Source of the DNA: Nitrospirota bacterium
GTDB lineage: Bacteria > Nitrospirota > Nitrospiria > Nitrospirales > Nitrospiraceae
DNA: 19,417 bases
Reading direction: 5' to 3'
Assembly: GCA_016201805.1 (NCBI GenBank)
Contig: JACQCB010000124.1
Coordinates: 1 to 19,417 of the forward strand
The position numbers and the translations under genes were made by a program. Shown one piece after another: positions 1 through 7,057 of the stretch (positions are counted from its first letter, which is position 1; each line of letters opens with the position of its first letter). Under the pieces are notes generated by a model that made no database searches, was not told the origin of the DNA, and saw nothing but the letters and a program-made list of their open reading frames with translations.

Positions 1-180
1 CGCCGAAGGCCGGCTGGGGAGGGCGTTGAACCAGTGACATCCTTCAGCCGCCCTTCCAAGTTTGTGGCTGTCGTCTCTTCTATCTATCCTACTCTCGCCT
101 CTTCAACCCCTTCACTCCTGATGCCATGTCGGGCTTGACTCACCGGCTGGCAGTCGTATCGCCGGCAGTTCTATCGAAGG

Positions 181-2082
181 TTATAAGGAAGGGGCTGACA
201 GCGGGTTCTTGAAGGGTATCTGGTCCTCAGCGGCGTCGAGGGTTTGCTGCTGGACCTCTTCCCGTATGTTGCTCCAAGTCGCCTGCGGCACCGAGAGGAA
301 GGCCTCGACGATCGCGGGGTCGAATTGCTGCCCGCTGTACCGGAGAATTTCCCCGCGCGCTTTCTCGAAAGACTGGGCTTTACGGTAAGGCCGATGCGAG
401 GTGATCGCATCCAGGGCGTCCACCACAGCAAAGACCCTGGCGCCGATGGGGATGGCCTCTCCCTGCAAGCCATTGGGATAACCCTGTCCGTCAAACCGTT
501 CATGGTGCGCGAGGATGATTTTGGAGGCGCCCTTTAAAAAGTCGACCCGTGAGGCCAGGCGGTACCCTAATTGTGGGTGTTGCCTCATGATTTTCCATTC
601 CTCGCCATCCAGCTTGTCCTGCTTCAGGAGGACGCAATCGGGGATGCCGATCTTGCCGATGTCGTGCAGGTATACGCCCCGTTCCAATGTGGTCAGGTCC
701 GGCGAGCCCATGTTGAGAATGCGGCCGAGCGTCAAGGCGTATTGAGCCACCCGTTCGGAGTGGGCGTGGGTTTCGATGTCACGGGTATCGAGGGCGGCGC
801 CCAGCGCTTTCAGTGTGGCACGGTAGGTGTTTTCGAGATGCCGGACGACTTGTTGGAGCTCGGACGTGCGTTGCTGGACTTGCCCCTCCAGGGTCGTCTG
901 GTAGGCTTTGCCGCTGAGGATCAGTTGCCGCTTCGTCAGTCCGCGGGACACGCTGTCGCGCAGATTCTCGCACCCGAATGGCTTGATGAGGTAGTCGTCG
1001 GCCCCGCCACGGATTGCCTCGATGGCCAAGCTGAGATCGCGCGATCCCGTGACCATAATCACCGCGATGGCCGGATCGATGCCGCGGATCCGCTTGAGCA
1101 ACTCAATCCCGTTGAGACCAGGCAAGAGAATGTCGATCAGCACGAGATCCACCTGCTGCTCGCCTATGAGGTGCAGGGCCTCATCTCCCTGTTCGGAGGT
1201 CAAAATGGCGGCGCCGGTGTCGGAGAGGAAGTCTCGGATGAGAAACGGGATGCCCGGCTCATCGTCGACCACCAGAATCACGGCCTCCGTGTTTCCATTT
1301 TCGATGAGTGACTGTGGGGCATCACCGGCCGTCGAGGATCGAACGGATTCGGTAGCGGTCGTCCCGGTCACGCCCGCGGCTTTCTTGCGTGCGATCTCAA
1401 AGTCGAGCGAGGCTTCAGCCAGTGCCGGCAGGTTTTCTTGCGGGTGGTTGCAGCCTTCCGCAAGACCGACACTGACACTGAGTGCGATCGGCAGGACGCC
1501 GGCCTCATTCGCGTTCTGGATGGCGTGCCGGATCTGCGCGGCCAGTTCATCCGCTCCGGAGCAGGATGGTTCGGACAAGAGCACGATGAACTGATTCTCG
1601 CCATACCTGGCAGCCACATGACGGTCCGGGCTGAAGGCGAATCGCTCGGCTTGCAAGGCAGTCAGGATGAGGCGTCCCATCAACTCGACAACTTGATTCC
1701 ATCCCGGCTGTCCAAAGGTCTGGTGAATGGATTCGTACTGATCGATGGAGATCAAGGCAAGGGCGAGCCCCTGCTTACCGGCGGTGATCACGCGGGTGTG
1801 GGCGTCGTAGACCGCTTCGAAGGCGCTTCGGGCGTAGAGCCCTGATTGCGCGTCCTGTGCGAACGCCGTCTTGTCGGTCATCAGCCGGAGAGATTCCACG
1901 GACTTCTCGCATTCTTGTGAGGTGAACGATCTTTCGTCTGATGGCAGACTATCATTTGGGTAGTGATGTATCGGTCTTTTCAGGCCGTGCTTGAGACCCT
2001 CTCCCGATCCTGTCCGTTCTGTGCGGTTGAAGGTGGTTTGCTCAAGACTCATCGCCCAGTCAGAAACCTGACGGACCGGCAC
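181..2082 (-). CDS. GGDEF-like / response regulator receiver / HD-GYP protein (c-di-GMP phosphodiesterase)
   Basis: A 633-residue cytoplasmic regulator with three domains. Residues about 77-236 look like a diguanylate cyclase fold, but the GGDEF signature reads YGENQF (160-165), so cyclase activity is unlikely. Residues about 267-382 are a receiver domain with acidic pair D273-D274, phosphoacceptor D317 and K367. A coiled linker (about 390-425) leads to an HD-GYP domain (430-600) with LHDIGK (H473, D474), HHERFDGQGYP and the other metal-ligand histidines, so it should hydrolyse c-di-GMP. The receiver is usually N-terminal in such proteins; here it is in the middle. The start is GTG at 2082 with AAGAGG just upstream; an in-frame ATG at 2052 is the alternative and has no clear ribosome site. 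The gene is divergent from flgF, which suggests c-di-GMP control of motility; this link is inferred from position. Confidence 0.9.
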   Translation of the reverse strand: MPVRQVSDWAMSLEQTTFNRTERTGSGEGLKHGLKRPIHHYPNDSLPSDERSFTSQECEKSVESLRLMTDKTAFAQDAQSGLYARSAFEAVYDAHTRVITAGKQGLALALISIDQYESIHQTFGQPGWNQVVELMGRLILTALQAERFAFSPDRHVAARYGENQFIVLLSEPSCSGADELAAQIRHAIQNANEAGVLPIALSVSVGLAEGCNHPQENLPALAEASLDFEIARKKAAGVTGTTATESVRSSTAGDAPQSLIENGNTEAVILVVDDEPGIPFLIRDFLSDTGAAILTSEQGDEALHLIGEQQVDLVLIDILLPGLNGIELLKRIRGIDPAIAVIMVTGSRDLSLAIEAIRGGADDYLIKPFGCENLRDSVSRGLTKRQLILSGKAYQTTLEGQVQQRTSELQQVVRHLENTYRATLKALGAALDTRDIETHAHSERVAQYALTLGRILNMGSPDLTTLERGVYLHDIGKIGIPDCVLLKQDKLDGEEWKIMRQHPQLGYRLASRVDFLKGASKIILAHHERFDGQGYPNGLQGEAIPIGARVFAVVDALDAITSHRPYRKAQSFEKARGEILRYSGQQFDPAIVEAFLSVPQATWSNIREEVQQQTLDAAEDQIPFKNPLSAPSL

Positions 2083-2126
2083 CGGCCTCTTGTCAGGCGG
2101 CGCACAAAGGGACGCTGGATGCAGGC

Positions 2127-2139
2127 CTTGCCCGGCAAG
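2127..2139. promoter_or_regulatory. 13-bp dyad, candidate activator site
   Basis: CTTGCC-C-GGCAAG is a perfect 6-bp inverted repeat around one central base. It lies about 45 bases upstream of the HD-GYP regulator start and about 130 bases upstream of the sigma-54 -24/-12 element for flgF. That is a normal distance for an enhancer-binding protein site. The symmetry is seen directly; a role as the binding site of a flagellar sigma-54 activator is inference. Confidence 0.3.
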
Positions 2140-2262
2140 TTCTTCCTAGGAGAGAGGTACTGCCGCTTGTCTCGGTTCTTTGTGTGGGCGCTTGCCCCCC
2201 TCAACCAGTCTGAAATGGGTCGATCTCAAGGCATTACTGTGGTTCGGTTGGATTGCGCTCCT

Positions 2263-2278
2263 TGGCATGCATGTTGCT
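2263..2278 (+). promoter_or_regulatory. sigma-54 (RpoN) promoter for flgF
   Basis: TGGCAT-N5-TTGCT matches the -24/-12 consensus TGGCAC-N5-TTGCW. The invariant GG (2264-2265) and GC (2276-2277) are separated by exactly 10 bases. The predicted transcription start, near 2289, is about 33 bases before the flgF ATG. It faces the rod and ring genes, so it is the likely early/middle-class flagellar promoter and would need an AAA+ activator such as a FleQ/FlrC relative encoded elsewhere. Confidence 0.7.
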
Positions 2279-2321
2279 TTTACCCCGGTGGGCAACACTC
2301 AACCTCAAGGGTGCAAAACGT

Positions 2322-3092
2322 ATGAACCGAGGAATCTATCCCATTCTCAGCGCGAGCTTGGCACAGGAACACCGTATTCAAGTACTGACGAACAACATGG
2401 CAAATCTGAGGACCACCGGATTTAAGCGGGTCGAGCCGGTCTTCGAAGCCATCCTGGGAAGCAGGGGGCTGCCGGTCATTGCGGCGGGACAGACGGAGGC
2501 GGCGTTCCAACCGGTCGCGGGCCAGTCCTCCTGGGCTCCCGAGCGGTTTTTCGTCTCACCCCGAGACCTTGCGACCGACTTCAAGTCCGGCACACTTCGG
2601 GAGACCAAGAGCCAGTTCGATATGGCGATCAAAGGGGATGGGTTTTTCGAGATCAAAACGGCCAAGGGGCTGGTGTACACCCGCAACGGGATGTTTCACC
2701 TGGACGATCAGCGCCGGCTGGTCACGGAACATGGCGACTTCGTGATGGGGGGCAAGGGCGTGATCAAGCTTGCGTCCGGCACGGCCCATGTCGATTCCGA
2801 CGGGAAAATTCAGATGAATGGCGCAGTGGCCGGCCAGGTCAAAGTCGTGGAGTTCCCGAATACGAAGGCGTTGCAGCAAACGGGCGAAGGGTATTTCTTG
2901 GGACAGAATCCAAAGACGGTGAAAGAGCCGTCGATTGCTCCGGGGCACTTGGAGGAATCCAACGTCAATGCGTTCGGCGAGATGGTCAAGGTGATCGAGC
3001 TGATGCGGACCTACGAGTCCGGGCAAAAGGCCTTCCAGGCCTTCGACCGGTTGAACGAGGTCCTGATCCAGGACGTGGGGCGAGTCGCCTAA
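2322..3092 (+). CDS. flgF: Flagellar basal-body rod protein FlgF
   Basis: Proximal rod subunit of 256 residues, exported by the flagellar type III system. The N-terminus carries the rod/hook family signature (LTNNMANLRTTGFKR, about residues 25-39). The middle has the family block FDMAIKGDGFFEIKT followed by YTRNGMFHLDD. The C-terminus has the helical SNVNAFGEMVKVIELMRTYE segment that packs against neighbouring subunits. The reading frame is open further upstream (to 2253), but ATG 2322 is chosen because it begins the conserved N-terminal helix and has AAGGG about 10 bases upstream. Being directly before flgG and shorter and less canonical than it, FlgF is preferred over a second FlgG. First gene behind the sigma-54 promoter. 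Confidence 0.93.
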   Translation: MNRGIYPILSASLAQEHRIQVLTNNMANLRTTGFKRVEPVFEAILGSRGLPVIAAGQTEAAFQPVAGQSSWAPERFFVSPRDLATDFKSGTLRETKSQFDMAIKGDGFFEIKTAKGLVYTRNGMFHLDDQRRLVTEHGDFVMGGKGVIKLASGTAHVDSDGKIQMNGAVAGQVKVVEFPNTKALQQTGEGYFLGQNPKTVKEPSIAPGHLEESNVNAFGEMVKVIELMRTYESGQKAFQAFDRLNEVLIQDVGRVA

Positions 3093-3104
3093 CCGGAAAT
3101 GATG

Positions 3105-3221
3105 AACGCTGAATGGTGGACGAAATTGAGTCAGTGCGTCATTGAATCATTGTCCCATTGAATCAATGAACCAATCGGCAATGACTCAATCGTCAATTCT
3201 TCGTGCTCATCGTTCAGCGTT
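3105..3221. repeat. Nested imperfect inverted repeat in the flgF-flgG gap
   Basis: The 147-base gap holds nested inverted repeats. The outer arms AACGCTGAA (3105-3113) and TTCAGCGTT (3213-3221) pair perfectly, as do the inner arms ATTGAGTCA (3125-3133) and TGACTCAAT (3182-3190). CATTGAATCA occurs twice as a direct repeat (3140-3149, 3156-3165). The outer arm uses the same TGAACGC-type heptamer found between flgA and flgH. A folded mRNA element or a mobile palindromic repeat is possible; it is not a typical terminator because no T-run follows. Confidence 0.6.
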
Positions 3222-3239
3222 TCTGAAGAGGAGGACAGT

Positions 3240-4031
3240 ATGATCCGAGCCATGTGGACCGCTGCGTCCGGGATGACCGCCCAGCAGCTCAACATCGACA
3301 CGATCGCGCACAACTTGGCGAACGTGAACACCAACGCCTATAAGCGCAGCCGGGCGGAGTTCGCCGATCTGTTGTACCAGATCCAGCGCATGCCCGGCAC
3401 CAACGCGTCGAACATCGGGGTGTACCCGACCGGAATCCAGGTGGGTGGCGGCGTGAGGCCGATCACGGTGGCCAAGGAATGGGTTCAGGGCAACCTGCGG
3501 CAGACCGGCAACGAACTCGACGTGGCGATCGACGGCATAGGGTTTTTCCAGGTCACCCGCGCGGACGGCACGATCATGTATACGCGCAACGGCTCCTTCA
3601 AGCGGGATAATGTGGGCAACTTGGTCACGGGCGACGGGGATGTTCTGAACCCGGTCATTACGATTCCGTCCGGGGCGCTCAAGGTGGACGTCGGCCAGGA
3701 CGGGACGGTCTCCGTCCTGCTGCCGGGCGTGACTCAGGCCTCGCAGATCGGACAGATGCAGTTGACCCGTTTCGACAATCCTTCCGGTCTCGTCGCCATG
3801 GGCAACAACCTGTTCCTGGACAGTTTTGCCTCCGGCCCTCCCATTCAGGGGCTTCCCGGCTTTACGAACGGGTTCGGGCTCATCCAGCAAGGGTTTTTGG
3901 AAAGCTCGAACGTGAACCTGGCAGAAGAGATGGTCAACATGATCGTGGCGCAACGGAGCTACGAGATCAATGCCAAGGCCATCCAGGCGGCCGATGAAAT
4001 GATGTCCATGGCGAACAATCTCAGGCGATAG
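3240..4031 (+). CDS. flgG: Flagellar basal-body distal rod protein FlgG
   Basis: Distal rod protein of 263 residues, the usual FlgG length. The start is ATG 3240 behind a strong GAGGAGG. The N-terminus (MIRAMWTAASGMTAQQ, then LANVNTNAYKRSRAEF) is the FlgG signature, followed by FADLLYQ and a central LDVAIDGIGFFQVT and YTRNGSFKRD. The C-terminal helix LAEEMVNMIVAQRSYEINAKAIQAADEMM is the diagnostic family ending. No signal peptide, as expected for a type III export substrate. Downstream of flgF with a repeat-bearing gap; flgA follows after about 50 bases. Confidence 0.97.
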   Translation: MIRAMWTAASGMTAQQLNIDTIAHNLANVNTNAYKRSRAEFADLLYQIQRMPGTNASNIGVYPTGIQVGGGVRPITVAKEWVQGNLRQTGNELDVAIDGIGFFQVTRADGTIMYTRNGSFKRDNVGNLVTGDGDVLNPVITIPSGALKVDVGQDGTVSVLLPGVTQASQIGQMQLTRFDNPSGLVAMGNNLFLDSFASGPPIQGLPGFTNGFGLIQQGFLESSNVNLAEEMVNMIVAQRSYEINAKAIQAADEMMSMANNLRR

Positions 4032-4084
4032 GACCTGGTCTCGTTGAAGAGGCAGGAAAGGATCGAGCGTTCATGGGAGTGACA

Positions 4085-4924
4085 ATGGCCCGTCGTCATA
4101 GCGGTCTCGCGGTCCTCTGTGTCCTCCTGATGGCCTGGCCGGTGCAGGCGAAATCCGGCGAGGAGAGGAAGCCAGGACAAGTCGAGCCCTCGGCAAGTCA
4201 AGCTCAGCGTTCCGTGCGACAGGCAACAAAGGGCAAGGCGCCGGCCGTGCAGCCGGTCGTGCAGAAGGCAATCCAGCCCGTGACGCAAGAGGTGACGGTT
4301 GAGCAGATCCGCCGGACGTTGCTGCATTATGTCGAGCGGCTGTTCGATGGGAAAGTCAGCGAAGTCCAGGTACAGGTGCTCCATCCGCAGGAGCCGGTGA
4401 CCGTGCCGTTCGGCTCCTTGGACGCACGGGTGGCGGCCCGCGGTCTCGACGAAGGACTGGGCCGGCGCATGTTTCAAGTGACGCTGGCCGTGGATGGGAA
4501 GCCGGCTGAGACCCTGCGGGTGATGGCGGAGGTGACGGCCACGGCTGAAGTCGTGACGGCCGCCCGCTACATCAAGCCGGAGGAGACCATCCAGGCGGAG
4601 GACCTGACGCTGGCCAAAGTCCAATTGCCCGGCCTCGCGCATGACTTTATCACCGACCTGGATGCCGTGGTCGGCAAGCGCGCGATCAAATCCATCCGGC
4701 CTGACGCGCCGATCAAGACGTCGGCGCTGTCGCTCCCCTTTGCGGTCAAGCGGGGCGACCAGGTGACGATCGAGGTCAAGCACGGGGGACTGCTCGTTCA
4801 GGCTTCCGGGACGACAAAAATGGGCGGGCAGGTCGGCCAGTTCGTCACGGTCACCAATTCGGATTCCGGGAAGGAAGTCCGGGGCAAGGTGATGGGGCCG
4901 GGCGTCGTGCGGATCGGATTCTGA
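4085..4924 (+). CDS. flgA: Flagellar P-ring assembly chaperone FlgA
   Basis: Periplasmic chaperone for FlgI polymerisation into the P ring. MARRHSGLAVLCVLLMAWPVQA is a clear Sec signal peptide. It is followed by about 45 residues of Lys/Gln/Val/Pro-rich low-complexity linker, then an N-domain and a C-terminal SAF domain (YIKPEETIQAEDLTLAKVQ, later VKRGDQVTIEVKHGGLLVQASG). At about 279 residues it is longer than the enterobacterial protein, mostly because of the linker. ATG 4085 is preferred for its GGAG five bases upstream and typical n-region; ATG 4073 in the same frame is the alternative and adds four residues. It lies next to flgH and flgI, its functional partners. Confidence 0.92.
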   Translation: MARRHSGLAVLCVLLMAWPVQAKSGEERKPGQVEPSASQAQRSVRQATKGKAPAVQPVVQKAIQPVTQEVTVEQIRRTLLHYVERLFDGKVSEVQVQVLHPQEPVTVPFGSLDARVAARGLDEGLGRRMFQVTLAVDGKPAETLRVMAEVTATAEVVTAARYIKPEETIQAEDLTLAKVQLPGLAHDFITDLDAVVGKRAIKSIRPDAPIKTSALSLPFAVKRGDQVTIEVKHGGLLVQASGTTKMGGQVGQFVTVTNSDSGKEVRGKVMGPGVVRIGF

Positions 4925-4941
4925 AAGTGAGGCGAGAGGCG

Positions 4942-5769
4942 ATGGGCAAGGGGTATCCTAACGATGAACGAGGAATGCTGAACGCTGAACGCAAAGTTCG
5001 GTCTGATGGACGGGTGACGAACAGAGGGGAGAGGCTTTTCTCTCTATATCGAGCTATTCTCGCCGACCTCTTCCGTTCATCGTTCAGCGTTCATCGTTCA
5101 TCGTTGCTGGCCTATGGACTGGCCTGGATGCTGGTCGGGTGCGCCAGCGTTCCGGTGAGTTCTCGGCTGGTGGTGGCCCCCTATCCGCCTCCCAAAACGC
5201 CGGGCTCGCTCTGGCAGGAGGAAAACGGGCGCGCCTATCTCTACGAGGACCTCCGCGCGATGCGGGTGGGCGATATCATCACGGTCAAGATCGTGGAAAA
5301 CCACAAGGGTTCCAAGAGCGCGGACACGAAGGCGGAGCGGGAGTCCACGCTCGACAACAGTCTGAGCACGAGCACGATCGGCATTCCCGGCCTGAACCTG
5401 GGCAGCTTCATGGCCGGCCGGGCCGTGCCGGGGTTGACGGTCGAGGGCAGCGCCAAAAACAAGTTCGGCGGCAGAGGCGCCACAAGTCGCGCGGATACCT
5501 TGACCGGCATCTTGTCGGCGATCGTCACGGAAGTTTTTCCCAATGGCGACCTCCGGGTCGAAGGCCGGCGCGAGGTCACGGTAAACAGCGAAAAACAGAC
5601 CATGATCCTGAGCGGCGTGGTGCGGCGGGTGGATCTGGACACGAGGAATATGGTCTTGTCCTCCGCGATCGCCGACGCCAAGATCGAGTATACGGGGCTC
5701 GGGGTGGTGGACGATGTCCAGCGCCCAGGATGGATGGTCCGGCTTCTGGACTGGATCTATCCATTCTAG
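4942..5769 (+). CDS. flgH: Flagellar L-ring lipoprotein FlgH
   Basis: Outer-membrane L-ring subunit. The mature part begins at Cys67 of the lipobox MLVGC (codon at 5140) and runs about 209 residues, normal for FlgH. Family blocks visible are GSLWQEENGRAYLYEDLRAMRVGDIITVKIVENHKGSKSADT and, near the C-terminus, DLRVEGRREVTVNSEKQTMILSGVVRRVD. The start is uncertain. ATG 4942 has a strong GAGGCGAGAGG upstream but gives about 50 residues before the hydrophobic stretch, encoded by the intergenic heptamer repeat (4960-5105). GTG 4927, GTG 5014 and TTG 5104 are in frame; only the last removes the repeat-derived part, but it has no ribosome site and leaves a very short signal. Function is certain; N-terminus is not. 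Confidence 0.88.
   Translation: MGKGYPNDERGMLNAERKVRSDGRVTNRGERLFSLYRAILADLFRSSFSVHRSSLLAYGLAWMLVGCASVPVSSRLVVAPYPPPKTPGSLWQEENGRAYLYEDLRAMRVGDIITVKIVENHKGSKSADTKAERESTLDNSLSTSTIGIPGLNLGSFMAGRAVPGLTVEGSAKNKFGGRGATSRADTLTGILSAIVTEVFPNGDLRVEGRREVTVNSEKQTMILSGVVRRVDLDTRNMVLSSAIADAKIEYTGLGVVDDVQRPGWMVRLLDWIYPF
4960..5105. repeat. 32-bp inverted repeat built of heptamers, flgA-flgH junction
   Basis: The left arm (4960-4991) and right arm (5074-5105) are 32 bases each and complementary at 29 of 32 positions, around an 82-base loop. Each arm is made of variants of the heptamer TGAACGA/TGAACGC (TCGTTCA/GCGTTCA on the right). The element sits between the flgA stop and the FlgH signal sequence and keeps the flgH frame open. 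It resembles dispersed intergenic palindromic repeats rather than a terminator or CRISPR. Confidence 0.75.
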
Positions 5770-5775
5770 AAGAGG

Positions 5776-5831
5776 GTAATGGGCTAGAGGCTAGAGGCTC
5801 GGAGATCAGGTGCTTCCCTATAGCCTATTGC
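5776..5831. repeat. Imperfect inverted repeat in the flgH-flgI gap
   Basis: The arms at 5776-5790 (GTAATGGGCTAGAGG) and 5817-5831 (CCTATAGCCTATTGC) pair at about 12 of 15 positions. The left arm runs into a tandem heptamer, GGCTAGA GGCTAGA GGCTC (5782-5800). It is the third gap in this cluster with a palindromic element, but uses a different heptamer from the flgA-flgH element. The pairing is seen; any function is unknown. Confidence 0.5.
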
Positions 5832-5854
5832 CGATGGTCTTGCACGGAGGAGTG

Positions 5855-7004
5855 ATGCTACGAAAAGCAATTCTGGTCACGATCACAGTACTGGCTGTGG
5901 CGGCAGTTGGGACCGACGCCGCGCGCGCGGCGCGGGTCAAGGACATCGCCACCATCGAGGGAATACGGGAAAACCAATTGATCGGCTACGGTCTGGTCGT
6001 CGGGCTTGACCGGACCGGCGACATGGTCATCGGCGGTCAGTTCACCGCGCAGGCCATGATGTCCATGCTGAATAAAATGGGCATCAACCTCATCCTCGAC
6101 CCGATCCAGTTGCTGACGCGAAACATTGCCTCGGTCATGGCGACGGCCAAGCTGCCGCCGTTCTCCAGACCCGGGATGACCATCGACGTGGTGGTCTCCT
6201 CCATGGCCAATGCGAAAAGCATCCAGGGGGGGACGCTCCTGCTGACGCCGTTGAAAGCGCCGAATCAGCAGGTCTACGCCGTGGCTCAGGGGCCCATTTC
6301 GATCGGCGGGTTTATGGGCGGGGGTGGGGGGGGGCGGAGCGAAGAGCGGGAGCAGCACCGTGACCAAGAACCACCAGGCAGTCGGGATCGTTCCAGGCGG
6401 AGCCATCATTGAAAAGGACGTGCCGATGAACATCGAGGCCTGGGAGTCGGTCTCGATCAACCTGAGACAGGCCGACTTCACCACCGCCATCCGGCTGGCA
6501 GACGCGATCGATAGTGTCTTGGGGGCAGGCACGGCAGTGCCGATCAGTTCAGGGCAGGTGCGTACGAGCATTCCCGTGAGCTTTCAAGGTCGGGTGGTGC
6601 AATACATTGCGACCGTCGAGGGGCTGGATGTGATGGTGGATGTCCCGGCCAAAGTCGTGGTCAACGAACGGACCGGCACGGTGGTCTTGGGCGAGCACGT
6701 CCGGCTCTCCACTTGCGCGATTGCGCACGGCAACCTGACGATCTCGGTGAAGGACACGGTGTCCGTATCTCAGCCGACGGCCCCGTTTATGGGCTCCTCG
6801 AATGGCCAGACTGAAGTCATCAAGAATCAAGACACGGAAGTTCAGGAAGATCCGGCGCGGTTGCTCGTGGTGGATGAAACCGTCACGTTGGGAGAAGTTG
6901 TCCGGGCATTGAACGCGGTGGGGGTGACGCCACGCGATCTGGTTTCGATCCTGGCGGCCATGAAGTCGGCCGGCGCGCTTCAGGCTAGTCTTGAAATCAT
7001 CTAA
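5855..7004 (+). CDS. flgI: Flagellar P-ring protein FlgI, reading frame broken at a G9 tract
   Basis: Periplasmic P-ring subunit. ATG 5855 follows GGAGGAG and starts a Sec signal peptide ending ARA. The first frame shows the FlgI blocks VKDIATIEGIRENQLIGYGLVVGLDRTGD and MMSMLNKMGI, up to AQGPISIGGFMGG. At the nine-G run 6326-6334 the frame is lost and stops at 6412 (185 residues). The rest of FlgI continues in the +1 frame to 7004: TKNHQAVGIVPGGAIIEKD, then VVVNERTGTVVLGEHVRLS and TLGEVVRALNAVGVTPRDLVSILAAMKSAGALQA. Removing one G restores a continuous protein of about 382 residues, close to the family length. Causes could be sequencing error, a phase-variable tract, ribosomal or transcriptional slippage, or a true mutation. 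Both halves are well conserved, which argues against long-term decay. Confidence 0.9.
6326..6334. repeat. G9 homopolymer causing the flgI frameshift
   Basis: Nine consecutive G follow GGGCGGGGGT. In the 5' frame they encode three glycines and then run into an aberrant tail; eight G would give seven glycines in a row and then AKSGSSTVTKNH, the expected FlgI continuation. The region encodes a flexible Gly-rich loop, so length changes by whole codons would be tolerated. Confidence 0.85.
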
Positions 7005-7057
7005 AAACGAATGAGTATCTTTAAATGACATCCTTAATCGATTGATAAAGAAGAGCT

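Noticed and set aside
53..81. Another sigma-28-like site near the left end (CCAAGTTT)
   Set aside because: The -35 resembles the motif but no CGATA-type -10 follows at 11-12 bases, and it does not face a gene in the window.
571..1311. 246-residue plus-strand frame inside the left regulator
   Set aside because: Antisense to the REC/HD-GYP coding region, whose conserved motifs clearly define the real strand.
4960..5105. CRISPR-like array
   Set aside because: The repeat unit is 7 bases and the two arms are inverted, not regularly spaced direct repeats; no spacers and no cas genes.
6324..7004. Separate gene starting at GTG 6324
   Set aside because: It is the 3' two-thirds of FlgI in a shifted frame, has no ribosome site or signal peptide, and lacks the FlgI start.
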